Shown here piece after piece: positions 41,941-49,187 of a stretch of DNA of 64,000 nt. Source of the stretch: Elusimicrobiota bacterium (lineage in GTDB: Bacteria; Elusimicrobiota; Elusimicrobia; UBA1565; UBA9628); NCBI GenBank assembly GCA_026388095.1, contig JAPLKL010000007.1, positions 1-64,000 on the forward strand, read 5' to 3'. The notes under the pieces are model-generated. The model saw only the letters and a list, made by a program, of their open reading frames with translations, searched no databases and was not told the origin of the DNA. A program made the translations under genes and the position numbers. The stretch's first letter is position 1; each line of letters opens with the position of its first letter.

Positions 41941-43245
41941 ATGTCCCAGCGCGATGAGTGGTTCGGCGGGCCCGTCGAAGGCGTGGTCTTCGCTCTCATC
42001 ATGGCCGTGGCCGCCTTCCTGGGCCGGGAGAACCCGCGCTTCGTCTATCCCGAGGTCCTTTACTGCCTCCTGGCGCTGCTGGCCTTCAACCTCGTCAACT
42101 TCTCGGCCCTGCCCCGTCTGCTGCCGCAGCCGCGCCGTTCCGTGCTCGTCGTGGCCTCCAACATCCTCCTTCTGACTTTGGTCCTGCACTATTCCGGCGG
42201 GGCGCAGTCCTATTTCTGGGTGCTCTATCTGCTGCCGGTCTTCAACGCCTGCCTGGCCTTCGGGCGGCGCGGCGTTCTGGCCACCATCGCGGCGGCGCTG
42301 GCGCCCCTGCTGGTCTTCTACCTCGGGACCCTGTCCCGACTGGGCTGGGGCGGCGCCATCGAGCTTCTCGTCAAGGCGGCCATCATCACGGCTTCGGCCG
42401 CTGTGGTCATGCAGGTGGCGGGCCGCGAGCGCGAGGCGCGGGCCCGCCTCGAAGAGGAGCGGCGGCGCAGCGAGACCGAGCGGGTCCAGGCGCGCGAGCA
42501 GCTCCAACACATGGACCGCCTCGCCACTCTGGGGACGCTCATCGCCGGGGTCGCGCATGAGCTCAAGTCGCCGATGGCGGGCATCCTGGGCTATGCGGAG
42601 CTCGCGCACGGACGGGAACTGCCCCCGGCCGAGGCCAAGCGGATCTTCGGCCGCATCGCGGAGAGAGCCCGCAACTGCGAGCAGGTCATCCAGGACATGC
42701 TCGCCTTCGCCCGCCAGAAGACGGGCGCGCGCAAGGCCTGCGACATCAACGCCCTGATCCGGGAATGCGTGGCCCTCAAAGAGCATGACTGGTTCATGGA
42801 CCGGCTCGCGGTCGACGCGGAGCTCTCCGCGGACCTGCCGCGCACCGAGCTCTCCGGGGCGGAGTTCCAGCAGGTCATCTTCAACCTCTTGACCAACGCG
42901 CATCAAGCCATCCGCGCCGCGCGCCGCGCGGACGGACGCATCCGGCTGAGCACCCGCCGCGAGGACGGGGAGATCCTCGTCCGCGTGGAGGACAACGGCC
43001 CCGGCATCCCGGCCGATATCGCGGAGCGCATCTGGGAGCCGTTCTTCACGACCAAGCCGGAGGGCGAGGGCACCGGGCTCGGCTTGGCCATCTGCCGCCG
43101 GATCGTGGATTCCCTCGGCGGGTCCTTGACTCTGCAATCCGGCCGCGGCGAGGGCGCCGCCTTCCTCATCCGCCTGCCGATCGTGGCCGAGGCGGAGGCC
43201 GCGGGAGCGCGGCCTGGGCAGAGCCTCCCCGGCGCGGGGACATAA
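41941..43245 (+). CDS. Membrane sensor histidine kinase
   Basis: A 434-residue protein. Residues 15-165 contain about five to six membrane helices with very short loops, so the signal is probably sensed in the membrane. A coiled-coil linker (REREARARLEEERRRSETER) leads to the HisKA H-box AGVAHELKSPMAGILGYAEL with phosphorylated His about residue 206. The HATPase part has the N-box QVIFNLLTNAHQAI, G1 VRVEDNGPGIP and G2 GTGLGLAICRRIVDSLGG. No response regulator gene adjoins; an orphan regulator lies at 46.7 kb. A GH13 enzyme gene follows 14 bases later, in the same operon. Confidence 0.95.
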   Translation: MSQRDEWFGGPVEGVVFALIMAVAAFLGRENPRFVYPEVLYCLLALLAFNLVNFSALPRLLPQPRRSVLVVASNILLLTLVLHYSGGAQSYFWVLYLLPVFNACLAFGRRGVLATIAAALAPLLVFYLGTLSRLGWGGAIELLVKAAIITASAAVVMQVAGREREARARLEEERRRSETERVQAREQLQHMDRLATLGTLIAGVAHELKSPMAGILGYAELAHGRELPPAEAKRIFGRIAERARNCEQVIQDMLAFARQKTGARKACDINALIRECVALKEHDWFMDRLAVDAELSADLPRTELSGAEFQQVIFNLLTNAHQAIRAARRADGRIRLSTRREDGEILVRVEDNGPGIPADIAERIWEPFFTTKPEGEGTGLGLAICRRIVDSLGGSLTLQSGRGEGAAFLIRLPIVAEAEAAGARPGQSLPGAGT

Positions 43246-43259
43246 CCCAGGAGGACGCC

Positions 43260-44969
43260 ATGCCCGAGCCTCGGTCCGTCAGGGAACTGGATTTCAGCCC
43301 GAAGCCGGGCCGGCGCTACTGGTCGAGCGACCGCGAGTGGCGCGAGGAGTTCATCTATTTCCTCATGGTGGACCGCTTCCACGACGGCCGGGAGCGCCGC
43401 CCTCGGAGCGAGGCCGGGCGCTCGGCCGGCAGCGGCACGCCGGAGCAACTGAGCCGGTTCTGCGGCGGGACCCTCAAGGGCATCACCCGGAACATCGGCT
43501 ACATCCAGGACCTGGGCTGCACGGCCCTCTGGCTGAGCCCCATCTTCGAGAACGACCCGGACCCCCGTTCCGACAGCTACCACGGCTACGGCATCTGGAA
43601 CTACCTCAACGTCGACCCCCGCTTCGGCACCAAGGCCGACCTGGTGGCGCTGGTCGATGAAGCCCACCAGCGGAACATGCGCGTCTTCCTCGACGCCGTG
43701 GCCAACCACTGCGGCGACGTCTGGTACTACGAGGACGACCAGCCGCGCTGGTTCCGAGACGATCAGAAGTCTTGGCCCTTCGGCGGCTGGCGCCGGTCCG
43801 ACTATCCCGTGCCCGTGGAACTGCGCGACCCGGAGGCTTTCTACCGCTGCGGTCAGATCCGGGACTGGGGCTGGGACAGCTTCCCCGAGACTCAGTGGGG
43901 CGACTTCTACACCCTCAAGGGGTTCAATAACGACGATGACCCGGCCGGCCTGGAGCTGCAGCGGGTCCTCAACGCGGCGCACAAGTACTGGATCCGCGAG
44001 GCGGACATCGACGGCTACCGCATGGACGCGGTCAAGCACATGGGCGAGACCGCCATCGCGCGCTTCTGCCAGGAGATGCGCGAGTACTCCTACGAACTGG
44101 GAAAGCGCAACTTCTTCCTCTTCGGCGAGCTGGTGGCGGGCGACGATGCCATCAATCGCTACACCGGTCCCAACACCGCGGGCAAGGTGGACGGCAAGAC
44201 CATCTACTACGGGCTCTCCTCGGTGTTGGACTTCCCCCTCTACTGGACCCTGCCCGGCGTCATCAAGGGCTTCGTCAACCCGTTGGCCCTGGTCAACCGC
44301 TACGAGGCCCTGCGCGAGCGGGCGTTGAACCGCGGGGAGCTTGGCCGCTACATGGTGACCTTCATAGACAACCACGACCAGATCGGGCAGATGTACAAGC
44401 GCCGCTTCGCGGCCGGCGCCCGCGACGAGCAGGTGATCGCGGCCGTAGGCTACCTCATCTGCGCCTTGGGCACGCCCTGCATCTATTACGGGACCGAGCA
44501 GGGCTTCACGGGTGAGGGCGAGAGCGACCACGTCATCCGTGAGGCCATGTTCGACCTGGCCGACCCGGGGCGCGACCTGCTCAACAAGGACTGCCGCATC
44601 TACCGGGAGATCGCCAAGATCGCCAAGGTCAATCAGGCCCATCCCGGCCTGCGCTTCGGCCGCATGTATTTCCGGGAGGTCTCAGGCAACGGCTCGGACT
44701 TCGACCTGCCCGCCGCGCATCCCTGCACCTTGGCCTTTTCGCGGGTTCTGGCCGATGAGGAGATTCTGGTCGCCTACAACACCTCCACGACCGAGCGGCG
44801 GCGCGACTGCGTGGTCGTCGACGCCGGCCTGCACGCGGCGGGCAGCCGGATGTCGTATCTATACGGCGGCCGGGGCGAAGTGACGGTGGAGTCGCATCCC
44901 GACCCGGCCAACGGCTCGCGTTTCGTCAAGCTGGAGCTCGATCCGATGCAGTTCGTGATCCTGCGCTAG
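43260..44969 (+). CDS. GH13 alpha-amylase family enzyme
   Basis: A 569-residue protein, AGGAGG before the ATG. The GH13 regions are all present: region I DAVANHCGD, region II DIDGYRMDAVKHMG (nucleophile Asp256), region III FFLFGELVAGDD (acid/base Glu290) and region IV VTFIDNHDQIGQM (Asp373). There is no signal peptide, so the enzyme should be cytoplasmic and work on glycogen, maltodextrin or trehalose-type sugars. The exact specificity is not resolved. It is co-transcribed with the histidine kinase, an unusual pairing. A glycogen synthase-like gene occurs at 59.5 kb. Confidence 0.95.
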   Translation: MPEPRSVRELDFSPKPGRRYWSSDREWREEFIYFLMVDRFHDGRERRPRSEAGRSAGSGTPEQLSRFCGGTLKGITRNIGYIQDLGCTALWLSPIFENDPDPRSDSYHGYGIWNYLNVDPRFGTKADLVALVDEAHQRNMRVFLDAVANHCGDVWYYEDDQPRWFRDDQKSWPFGGWRRSDYPVPVELRDPEAFYRCGQIRDWGWDSFPETQWGDFYTLKGFNNDDDPAGLELQRVLNAAHKYWIREADIDGYRMDAVKHMGETAIARFCQEMREYSYELGKRNFFLFGELVAGDDAINRYTGPNTAGKVDGKTIYYGLSSVLDFPLYWTLPGVIKGFVNPLALVNRYEALRERALNRGELGRYMVTFIDNHDQIGQMYKRRFAAGARDEQVIAAVGYLICALGTPCIYYGTEQGFTGEGESDHVIREAMFDLADPGRDLLNKDCRIYREIAKIAKVNQAHPGLRFGRMYFREVSGNGSDFDLPAAHPCTLAFSRVLADEEILVAYNTSTTERRRDCVVVDAGLHAAGSRMSYLYGGRGEVTVESHPDPANGSRFVKLELDPMQFVILR

Positions 44970-45004
44970 GTGTCAGGCTTTCACGAACTTCACGGTTCCG
45001 GCCC

Positions 45005-45310
45005 TTAACGCTGATAGGTGCTTTCGGACCGTCTTCTGACCGCCAGCAGGACGACTCGCTTGGCCTCGTCGTCCACATCGTAGAGTATCCGGTAGTCCCC
45101 CACCCTGAGCCGATGCGTCGCGACCATATGGGCGATGCTCACAGGCGGCCTTGGGAACTTGAATTTCTTGCCCTGAGGCCGCGGGTCGGCGGCCAGTGAT
45201 TCTATGGCTTCTTTGATCCGTGATGCGAGCGTCCTCGGCAGCTTCGTCAGCTCCTTGAGAAAATGCTTCTCGACGGCTTCGCTGGCGAACCCGACGGAAT
45301 AGTCCCGCAT
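45005..45310 (-). CDS. RelE/ParE-family toxin
   Basis: A 101-residue protein with the RelE/ParE fold signature. The N-terminal helix reads FASEAVEKHFLKELTKLP, and the core strand pair is THRLRVGDYRILYDVDDEAK followed by VVLLAVRRRSESTYQR. The final Arg and Tyr are typical of ribosome-dependent mRNA interferases of the RelE group, though ParE (gyrase) cannot be ruled out. Four bases after the antitoxin stop, it is the second gene of a type II toxin-antitoxin pair. Confidence 0.88.
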   Translation of the reverse strand: MRDYSVGFASEAVEKHFLKELTKLPRTLASRIKEAIESLAADPRPQGKKFKFPRPPVSIAHMVATHRLRVGDYRILYDVDDEAKRVVLLAVRRRSESTYQR

Positions 45311-45314
45311 CGGC

Positions 45315-45593
45315 TCAAAGTTCTAGTTTCTTCAATACCTTCGCAGCCGGCCGCCAGCGGCCCGCCGCGTAAGCCTTGCGTCCAGACTGGACCATGGCGA
45401 CGAGTGCTTGGTCTCGGGATTCCTCGAGCATCTCTAGAAGGTCCACCATCTCATCGTAAGGGATGAGCATATAGGCAGGCTGGCCTCTGTCAGTGGCCAC
45501 TATCGGCTTATGGGTTCTGAGCAGCATGGAAAGATTGTTCTTGAGTTCCTTGACGCCCACGTGTCGCGCTTTGAGTATCTGAGCCAGGGTCAT
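45315..45593 (-). CDS. Phd/YefM-type antitoxin
   Basis: A 92-residue protein. The middle reads KELKNNLSMLLRTHKPIVAT, then RGQPAYMLIPYDEMVDLLEM, the Phd/YefM pattern; the C-terminal helix should wrap the toxin. GGAGG lies before the ATG. Its promoter carries a symmetric repeat that fits autoregulation by the antitoxin or the complex. Confidence 0.88.
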   Translation of the reverse strand: MTLAQILKARHVGVKELKNNLSMLLRTHKPIVATDRGQPAYMLIPYDEMVDLLEMLEESRDQALVAMVQSGRKAYAAGRWRPAAKVLKKLEL

Positions 45594-45597
45594 GGGG

Positions 45598-45658
45598 CCT
45601 CCGAAAGTAGCTACTAAAGTAGCTACCTACATTATAGCCCGAAGACAGGGATTTTCAA
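45598..45658 (-). promoter_or_regulatory. Toxin-antitoxin promoter with palindromic operator
   Basis: On the minus strand TTGAAA (45653-45658) and TATAAT (45631-45636) are 16 bases apart. Downstream of the -10, at 45607-45626, GTAGCTAC occurs twice, four bases apart; each copy is itself a perfect palindrome. This is the expected place and shape for an antitoxin operator. A GGAGG ribosome site is at 45598-45602. Confidence 0.7.
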
Positions 45659-45734
45659 CCCCCCCAGCCCTACTCTATATAATACGATTTGGGAGTCAAA
45701 AAGTTCCCGGAAGGGGCGGCCGGCAGCAGGCGCG

Positions 45735-46001
45735 TCAGAGTGACCGTCGCAGCTCGTCGTGGGTCCCGACCGCCAGGAGCCGGACCTCGTCCCGGGACAT
45801 GGAGAAGACGAGCCGGTCCAGGAGACCGGCGCGCACCTCCCAGAGGCCGCGGCGCAGCTCGCGCAGGCCCAGGCTGGGCATGGGCCGGTCCTCTTGGAGC
45901 ATCCGCTCCAGGAGGAGCAGGGCCTTCGTCACGGACTCCTGCCTCCCGGCGGGTAGCTTCCGGTAGAGCCTCTGGAAGGCGTCGGCGCTCGTGTAGCGCA
46001 T
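45735..46001 (-). CDS. RelE-like toxin of a second toxin-antitoxin pair
   Basis: An 88-residue protein of RelE-like fold: FQRLYRKLPAGRQESVTKAL, then LRRGLWEVRAGLLDRLVFSM and DEVRLLAVGTHDELRRSL. The VRAGLxDRLVF phrase matches the central strands of type II mRNA interferases. It begins six bases after the AbrB-type antitoxin stop on the same strand. The RelE-type fold with an AbrB-type antitoxin is a less common combination than RelE/RelB. Confidence 0.75.
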   Translation of the reverse strand: MRYTSADAFQRLYRKLPAGRQESVTKALLLLERMLQEDRPMPSLGLRELRRGLWEVRAGLLDRLVFSMSRDEVRLLAVGTHDELRRSL

Positions 46002-46007
46002 GGCGCC

Positions 46008-46307
46008 TCAGCGCTTGAGATCCTTGAGCAGGGCGGACACGCGCCGGAAGGTCTTGCCCTTCCCCTCTCGGCGCAGGCGGGCCAGCTTCTCGTAGGCTCC
46101 TGGGGAGAAGTCGGGGTCGACGGGAAGCGTCTCGGTCCGGGTCAGCCTGACGGTGCCGGCCTCCGCGTCGACGATGAATCCGACGAGGTCGCCCTTGGCG
46201 CCGACCTTGAGGAGCTCGCGCACCGGCTTGGGCAGAGTGATCTGGGCCTTGGAAGTGACCGAGGCGGTGATGAGCCTGGGGGTGTGATGGGAATCCTTAT
46301 TGACCAT
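46008..46307 (-). CDS. AbrB/MazE-type (SpoVT-AbrB) antitoxin
   Basis: A 99-residue protein from ATG 46305-46307, started here because a -10 box ends eight bases upstream; ATG 46325 would add six residues. Residues 15-60 are an SpoVT-AbrB domain: ASVTSKAQITLPKPVRELLK, then VGAKGDLVGFIVDAEAGTVR. The C-terminal part (DPDFSPGAYEKLARLRREG) should bind the toxin. It pairs with the RelE-like gene directly downstream. Confidence 0.82.
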   Translation of the reverse strand: MVNKDSHHTPRLITASVTSKAQITLPKPVRELLKVGAKGDLVGFIVDAEAGTVRLTRTETLPVDPDFSPGAYEKLARLRREGKGKTFRRVSALLKDLKR

Positions 46308-46315
46308 AATCACGG

Positions 46316-46343
46316 ATGATAGCATAAAACGGAATCCTTACAA
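46316..46343 (-). promoter_or_regulatory. Promoter of the second toxin-antitoxin pair, probably leaderless
   Basis: On the minus strand TTGTAA (46338-46343) and TATCAT (46316-46321) are 16 bases apart, and eight bases separate the -10 from the ATG at 46307. No ribosome site is seen. Confidence 0.45.
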
Positions 46344-46357
46344 ACAGCATAACGACG

Positions 46358-46436
46358 TTCCGCCCCTCCGCTGGCGCGTCGGGGCGGTGGCGCCCGGCGC
46401 AGACGGCGGCGCCGGGCGCTCGGAGAACGGCGGGGA
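46358..46436. repeat. Diverged inverted partial copy of the hairpin element
   Basis: This stretch carries an 11-bp perfect hairpin at 46390-46419. Read on the minus strand, the stretch resembles 46476-46541 of the neighbouring element: the same GCGCCCGGC stem, a near-identical CCGTCT loop and flanking AGAACGG and GTTC-GCC blocks. It therefore looks like a decayed second copy in the opposite direction. The match is by eye and imperfect. Together with the next element it fills the 390-base gap before the response regulator. Confidence 0.45.
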
Positions 46437-46455
46437 GGCGGGCTGGTGAGGCCGG

Positions 46456-46702
46456 CTAGCAGGCTGCTGATAAAGTCCGTTCTGCGAGCGCCCGGCGGCC
46501 GTCTGCCGGGCGCAACCGACCCGCGAAGCGGGGCGGCAGAACCCATCCGATGGGTTGCACGAAGGATGGCGCCTTCGGCGCGACTGGCCCAGGCAGGCTG
46601 CGCCTGTCTGGGCCAGTTCGGGGATGGACTGTTGCCCGCTACCGAAAGGACTGTGTCCGGACATAGTCCTTTCCGCAGGAGGGTTTATCAGCAGCCTGCT
46701 AG
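46456..46702. mobile_element. 247-bp MITE-like element with 19-bp perfect terminal inverted repeats and six hairpins
   Basis: The ends CTAGCAGGCTGCTGATAAA (46456-46474) and its exact reverse complement (46684-46702) form perfect 19-bp terminal repeats. CTAG at each end can be read as a 4-bp target duplication, or TA as a 2-bp one. The interior has no gene but holds six hairpins: 46488-46513, 46520-46532, 46540-46556, 46569-46581, 46583-46617 (16-bp stem) and 46644-46673 (15-bp arms). The last contains the palindrome also found at 27294. The right end supplies the TAG stop of the response regulator. It is probably a non-autonomous element moved by an outside transposase, such as an IS5- or IS630-type enzyme (inference). 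Confidence 0.72.
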
Positions 46703-47382
46703 TCGTCGAAGCGGTAGCCGAAGCCGCGCACGGCCACGATCCGGTTGGCCGTGGGGCCGATCTTGTCGCGCAGGTGGGAGAGGGTCACGTCGATGACCTT
46801 GGTGGAGAGGTCCAGGCCCTGCTCGTAGCCCCAGACGTGCTGGAGCAGGAAGTCGCGCGTGAGCACCCGGTTTCGGCGGTGCATCAGGAACCAGAGCAGG
46901 TCGAACTCCTTGGCGCTCAAGGGGACTTCCTTGTGCTTGACGTAGGCCTTGCGCGAGGTCCGGTCGAGCTTGAGCTCCCCGGATTCCTGCACGGTCGGCT
47001 CTTCCAGGGCTCCGGTTCGGCGCAGCAGGGCCTCCACGCGCGCCACCAATTCCTCGGTGTTGAAGGGCTTGGTGATGTAGTCGTCGGCGCCCTCGCGCAG
47101 GCCCGTGACCTTGTCGCTGACCGCGTTCTGGGCCGTGAGGATGAGGATGGGCAGCCGCGCCGATTTTTCCTCGCCCCGCAGGTCCTTGAGCAACTCCATC
47201 CCCTCGCCGTCCGGCAGGGCCCGGTCGAGGACCATCAGGTCGGGCAGAGCGCGCTGCAGGCTCTTGCGCGCCTTGGCCAATGTGTCGACCGTCTGGACCT
47301 CGCAACCCTCGTCCTTGAGCACCTCGCGGATGAGCTCGGAGGTTGCCGCCTGATCCTCGACGACCAAAATCTGGGCTTTCAT
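46699..47382 (-). CDS. OmpR/PhoB-family response regulator
   Basis: A 227-residue protein. The receiver domain has the acidic pair VVEDQ (residues 8-11), the phosphorylated Asp53 in LMVLDRALPDGEG, the conserved Thr/Ser position in ILTAQNA and the lysine in DYITKPFNTEELV. The DNA-binding winged helix (residues 130-227) has LSAKEFDLLWFLMHRRNRVL, VIDVTLSHLRDKIG and the final RGFGYRF. No kinase gene is adjacent. The stop codon TAG at 46699-46701 is formed by the end of the 247-bp inserted element, so the insertion fell exactly at the gene end without harming the protein. Confidence 0.95.
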   Translation of the reverse strand: MKAQILVVEDQAATSELIREVLKDEGCEVQTVDTLAKARKSLQRALPDLMVLDRALPDGEGMELLKDLRGEEKSARLPILILTAQNAVSDKVTGLREGADDYITKPFNTEELVARVEALLRRTGALEEPTVQESGELKLDRTSRKAYVKHKEVPLSAKEFDLLWFLMHRRNRVLTRDFLLQHVWGYEQGLDLSTKVIDVTLSHLRDKIGPTANRIVAVRGFGYRFDD

Positions 47383-47396
47383 CGTATCAGGACCGG

Positions 47397-47405
47397 ATTA
47401 TACCA
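47397..47405 (-). promoter_or_regulatory. Extended -10 promoter of the response regulator
   Basis: On the minus strand TGGTATAAT forms an extended -10 element. No good -35 is seen at 17 bases upstream, as is common with extended -10 promoters. The -10 ends 14 bases before the ATG at 47382, giving a leader of about seven bases with no ribosome site. Confidence 0.5.
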
Positions 47406-47407
47406 CA

Positions 47408-49012
47408 TCAGAGCGGAATATTTCCCCGGTTCTCGTGGGTCCCGGGGATGCGCTTGTCGCGCAGGAGACGCAGAGCCCGGATGATCTTGGTGCGCAGCAG
47501 ACGCGGCTCGATGACCTCGTCTATGGAGCCGGTCGAGGCGGTCTGGTAGGGCGAGGCGAAGCGGTCCTTGTACTCTGCGGTGAGCTTGGCGCGCAGGGCG
47601 GCTTTCTCATCGGCGGTCTTGGCCGCGGCCACTTCGCGACGGTAGAGGATCTCGACCGCCCCGGCCGGGCCCATCACCGCGATCTCCGCGCTGGGAGAAG
47701 AGAAGTTGAAGTCGCTGCCGAGCTTCTTGGAGCTCATGGCGATGTAGGCCCCGCCGTAGGCTTTCCGGATGACCACCGCGATCTTGGGCACCGTGGCCTC
47801 GGAGTAGGCGAAGAGGAGCTTGGCCCCGTGCCGGATGATGCCCCCATGCTCCTGGGTCACGCCCGGCCAGTAGCCCGGCACGTCGGTCAGGGTCACGATG
47901 GGGATGTTGAAGGCGTTGAGCAGGCGTATGAAGCGCGCCGCCTTGTCCGCGGAGTTGATGTCCAGGGCTCCGGCGAAGTGGGCCGGGTTGTTGGCCACCA
48001 CGCCCACGGCCTCTCCGCCCATGCGCATGAAGCCCACCACGATGTTCTTGGCCCAGCCCGCGTGCACCTCGAAGAACTTGTGCTCGTCGGCGATCTGCCA
48101 GATGACGTGGTGGATGCGGTAGGGCTTGCGCGGGTCCATCTCGCACATCTTCTCCAGCAAGGGGATGCCGCGGCTGACCGGGTCCGGATTGGCCACGCGC
48201 GGCGGCTTCTCCCAGCGGTTCTGCGGCAGGTAGGACAGGAGCTCGCGGACTTGGCGGAAGCAGTCCGGCTCGGAGGCGGCCACGAAGTGGCAGACTCCTG
48301 ACTTGTTCGCGTGGGCGGCGCAGCCGCCCAAGGTGTCGAAGCTCACGTCTTCGCCCGTGGCGGCCTTGACCACGTCCGGGCCGGTCACGAACATGTGGCT
48401 GATGCCCTCGACCATGAAGATGAAGTCGGTCAGGGCCGGGGAATAGACCGCGCCCCCCGCGCAGGGGCCCAGGATGACGGAGATCTGCGGGATGACGCCC
48501 GAGCACTGTGTGTTGCGGTAGAAGATCTCGGCATAGCCGTCGAGGGAGTCGACGCCTTCCTGGATGCGCGCGCCGCCCGAGTCCAGCAGGCCGATGATCG
48601 GCACCCGGTTGGTCAGGGCCATGTCCATGACCTTGCAGATCTTCATGGCGTGGGCGTGCCCGAGCGAGCCGCCCAGGACCGTGAAGTCCTGCGCGAAGAC
48701 GCAGACCTCCCGTCCGGCCACGGTGCCGAAGCCGGTGACCACTCCGTCGCCCGGCGGGTTCTTCTCCTTGAGGCCGAAGTCCGCGCAGCGCGTGCTCACC
48801 AGCAGGTCGGTCTCCTGGAAGCTGCCGTCGTCGAGCAGGTACTGGATGCGCTCCCGCGCCGTGAACTTGCCCTTGGCCTTCTGCGCGGCGATGCCCTTCT
48901 CCCCGCCTCCGAGCATGACCGTTTCGACCATCTGACGAAGGCGCGTCAGACTCGGGGCGGCGGGCCGCTCTTTCTTGGCGTGCTCCGGCGGGTTCGTCTT
49001 CGCGGATTCCAT
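47408..49012 (-). CDS. Acyl-CoA carboxylase beta subunit (carboxyltransferase)
   Basis: A 534-residue protein of the propionyl/methylmalonyl-CoA carboxylase beta type. The N-terminal carboxyltransferase half has KFTARERIQYLLDDGSFQET and the acyl-CoA oxyanion region LLDSGGARIQEGVDSLDGYA. The C-terminal half has GYWPGVTQEHGGIIRHGAKL and KAYGGAYIAMSSKKLGSDF. It transfers carboxyl from biotin to an acyl-CoA, usually propionyl-CoA, and may be part of a sodium-pumping decarboxylase in some anaerobes. No biotin carboxylase or biotin carrier gene lies next to it. AGGAGA precedes the ATG. Confidence 0.95.
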   Translation of the reverse strand: MESAKTNPPEHAKKERPAAPSLTRLRQMVETVMLGGGEKGIAAQKAKGKFTARERIQYLLDDGSFQETDLLVSTRCADFGLKEKNPPGDGVVTGFGTVAGREVCVFAQDFTVLGGSLGHAHAMKICKVMDMALTNRVPIIGLLDSGGARIQEGVDSLDGYAEIFYRNTQCSGVIPQISVILGPCAGGAVYSPALTDFIFMVEGISHMFVTGPDVVKAATGEDVSFDTLGGCAAHANKSGVCHFVAASEPDCFRQVRELLSYLPQNRWEKPPRVANPDPVSRGIPLLEKMCEMDPRKPYRIHHVIWQIADEHKFFEVHAGWAKNIVVGFMRMGGEAVGVVANNPAHFAGALDINSADKAARFIRLLNAFNIPIVTLTDVPGYWPGVTQEHGGIIRHGAKLLFAYSEATVPKIAVVIRKAYGGAYIAMSSKKLGSDFNFSSPSAEIAVMGPAGAVEILYRREVAAAKTADEKAALRAKLTAEYKDRFASPYQTASTGSIDEVIEPRLLRTKIIRALRLLRDKRIPGTHENRGNIPL

Positions 49013-49152
49013 TCTGGCTCTCCTATGGTCGCGGCTGAGTCAAGACGACGGCGACGGCGGCATCGCCGATCCGGGCCCCGGAGGCGGGATCATCGATGAG
49101 AACGTCCAGGATCGTCGTCAGAGAGACGCATTATAGCTAATTTCCAATCGCC

Positions 49153-49181
49153 TTGACAGGCGCGGGGCAATCCGATAAGAT
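49153..49181 (+). promoter_or_regulatory. Strong sigma70 promoter of the Pro-rich protein, probably leaderless
   Basis: TTGACA (49153-49158, perfect -35) and TAAGAT (49176-49181) have the ideal 17-base spacer. Only six bases separate the -10 from the GTG start at 49188, so transcription should begin at the start codon itself. Confidence 0.65.
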
Positions 49182-49187
49182 TAAGGC

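Noticed and set aside
46456-46702. Retron or group II intron RNA, because of the many hairpins
   Set aside because: No reverse transcriptase or domain V-like motif lies nearby. Perfect terminal repeats fit a MITE better.
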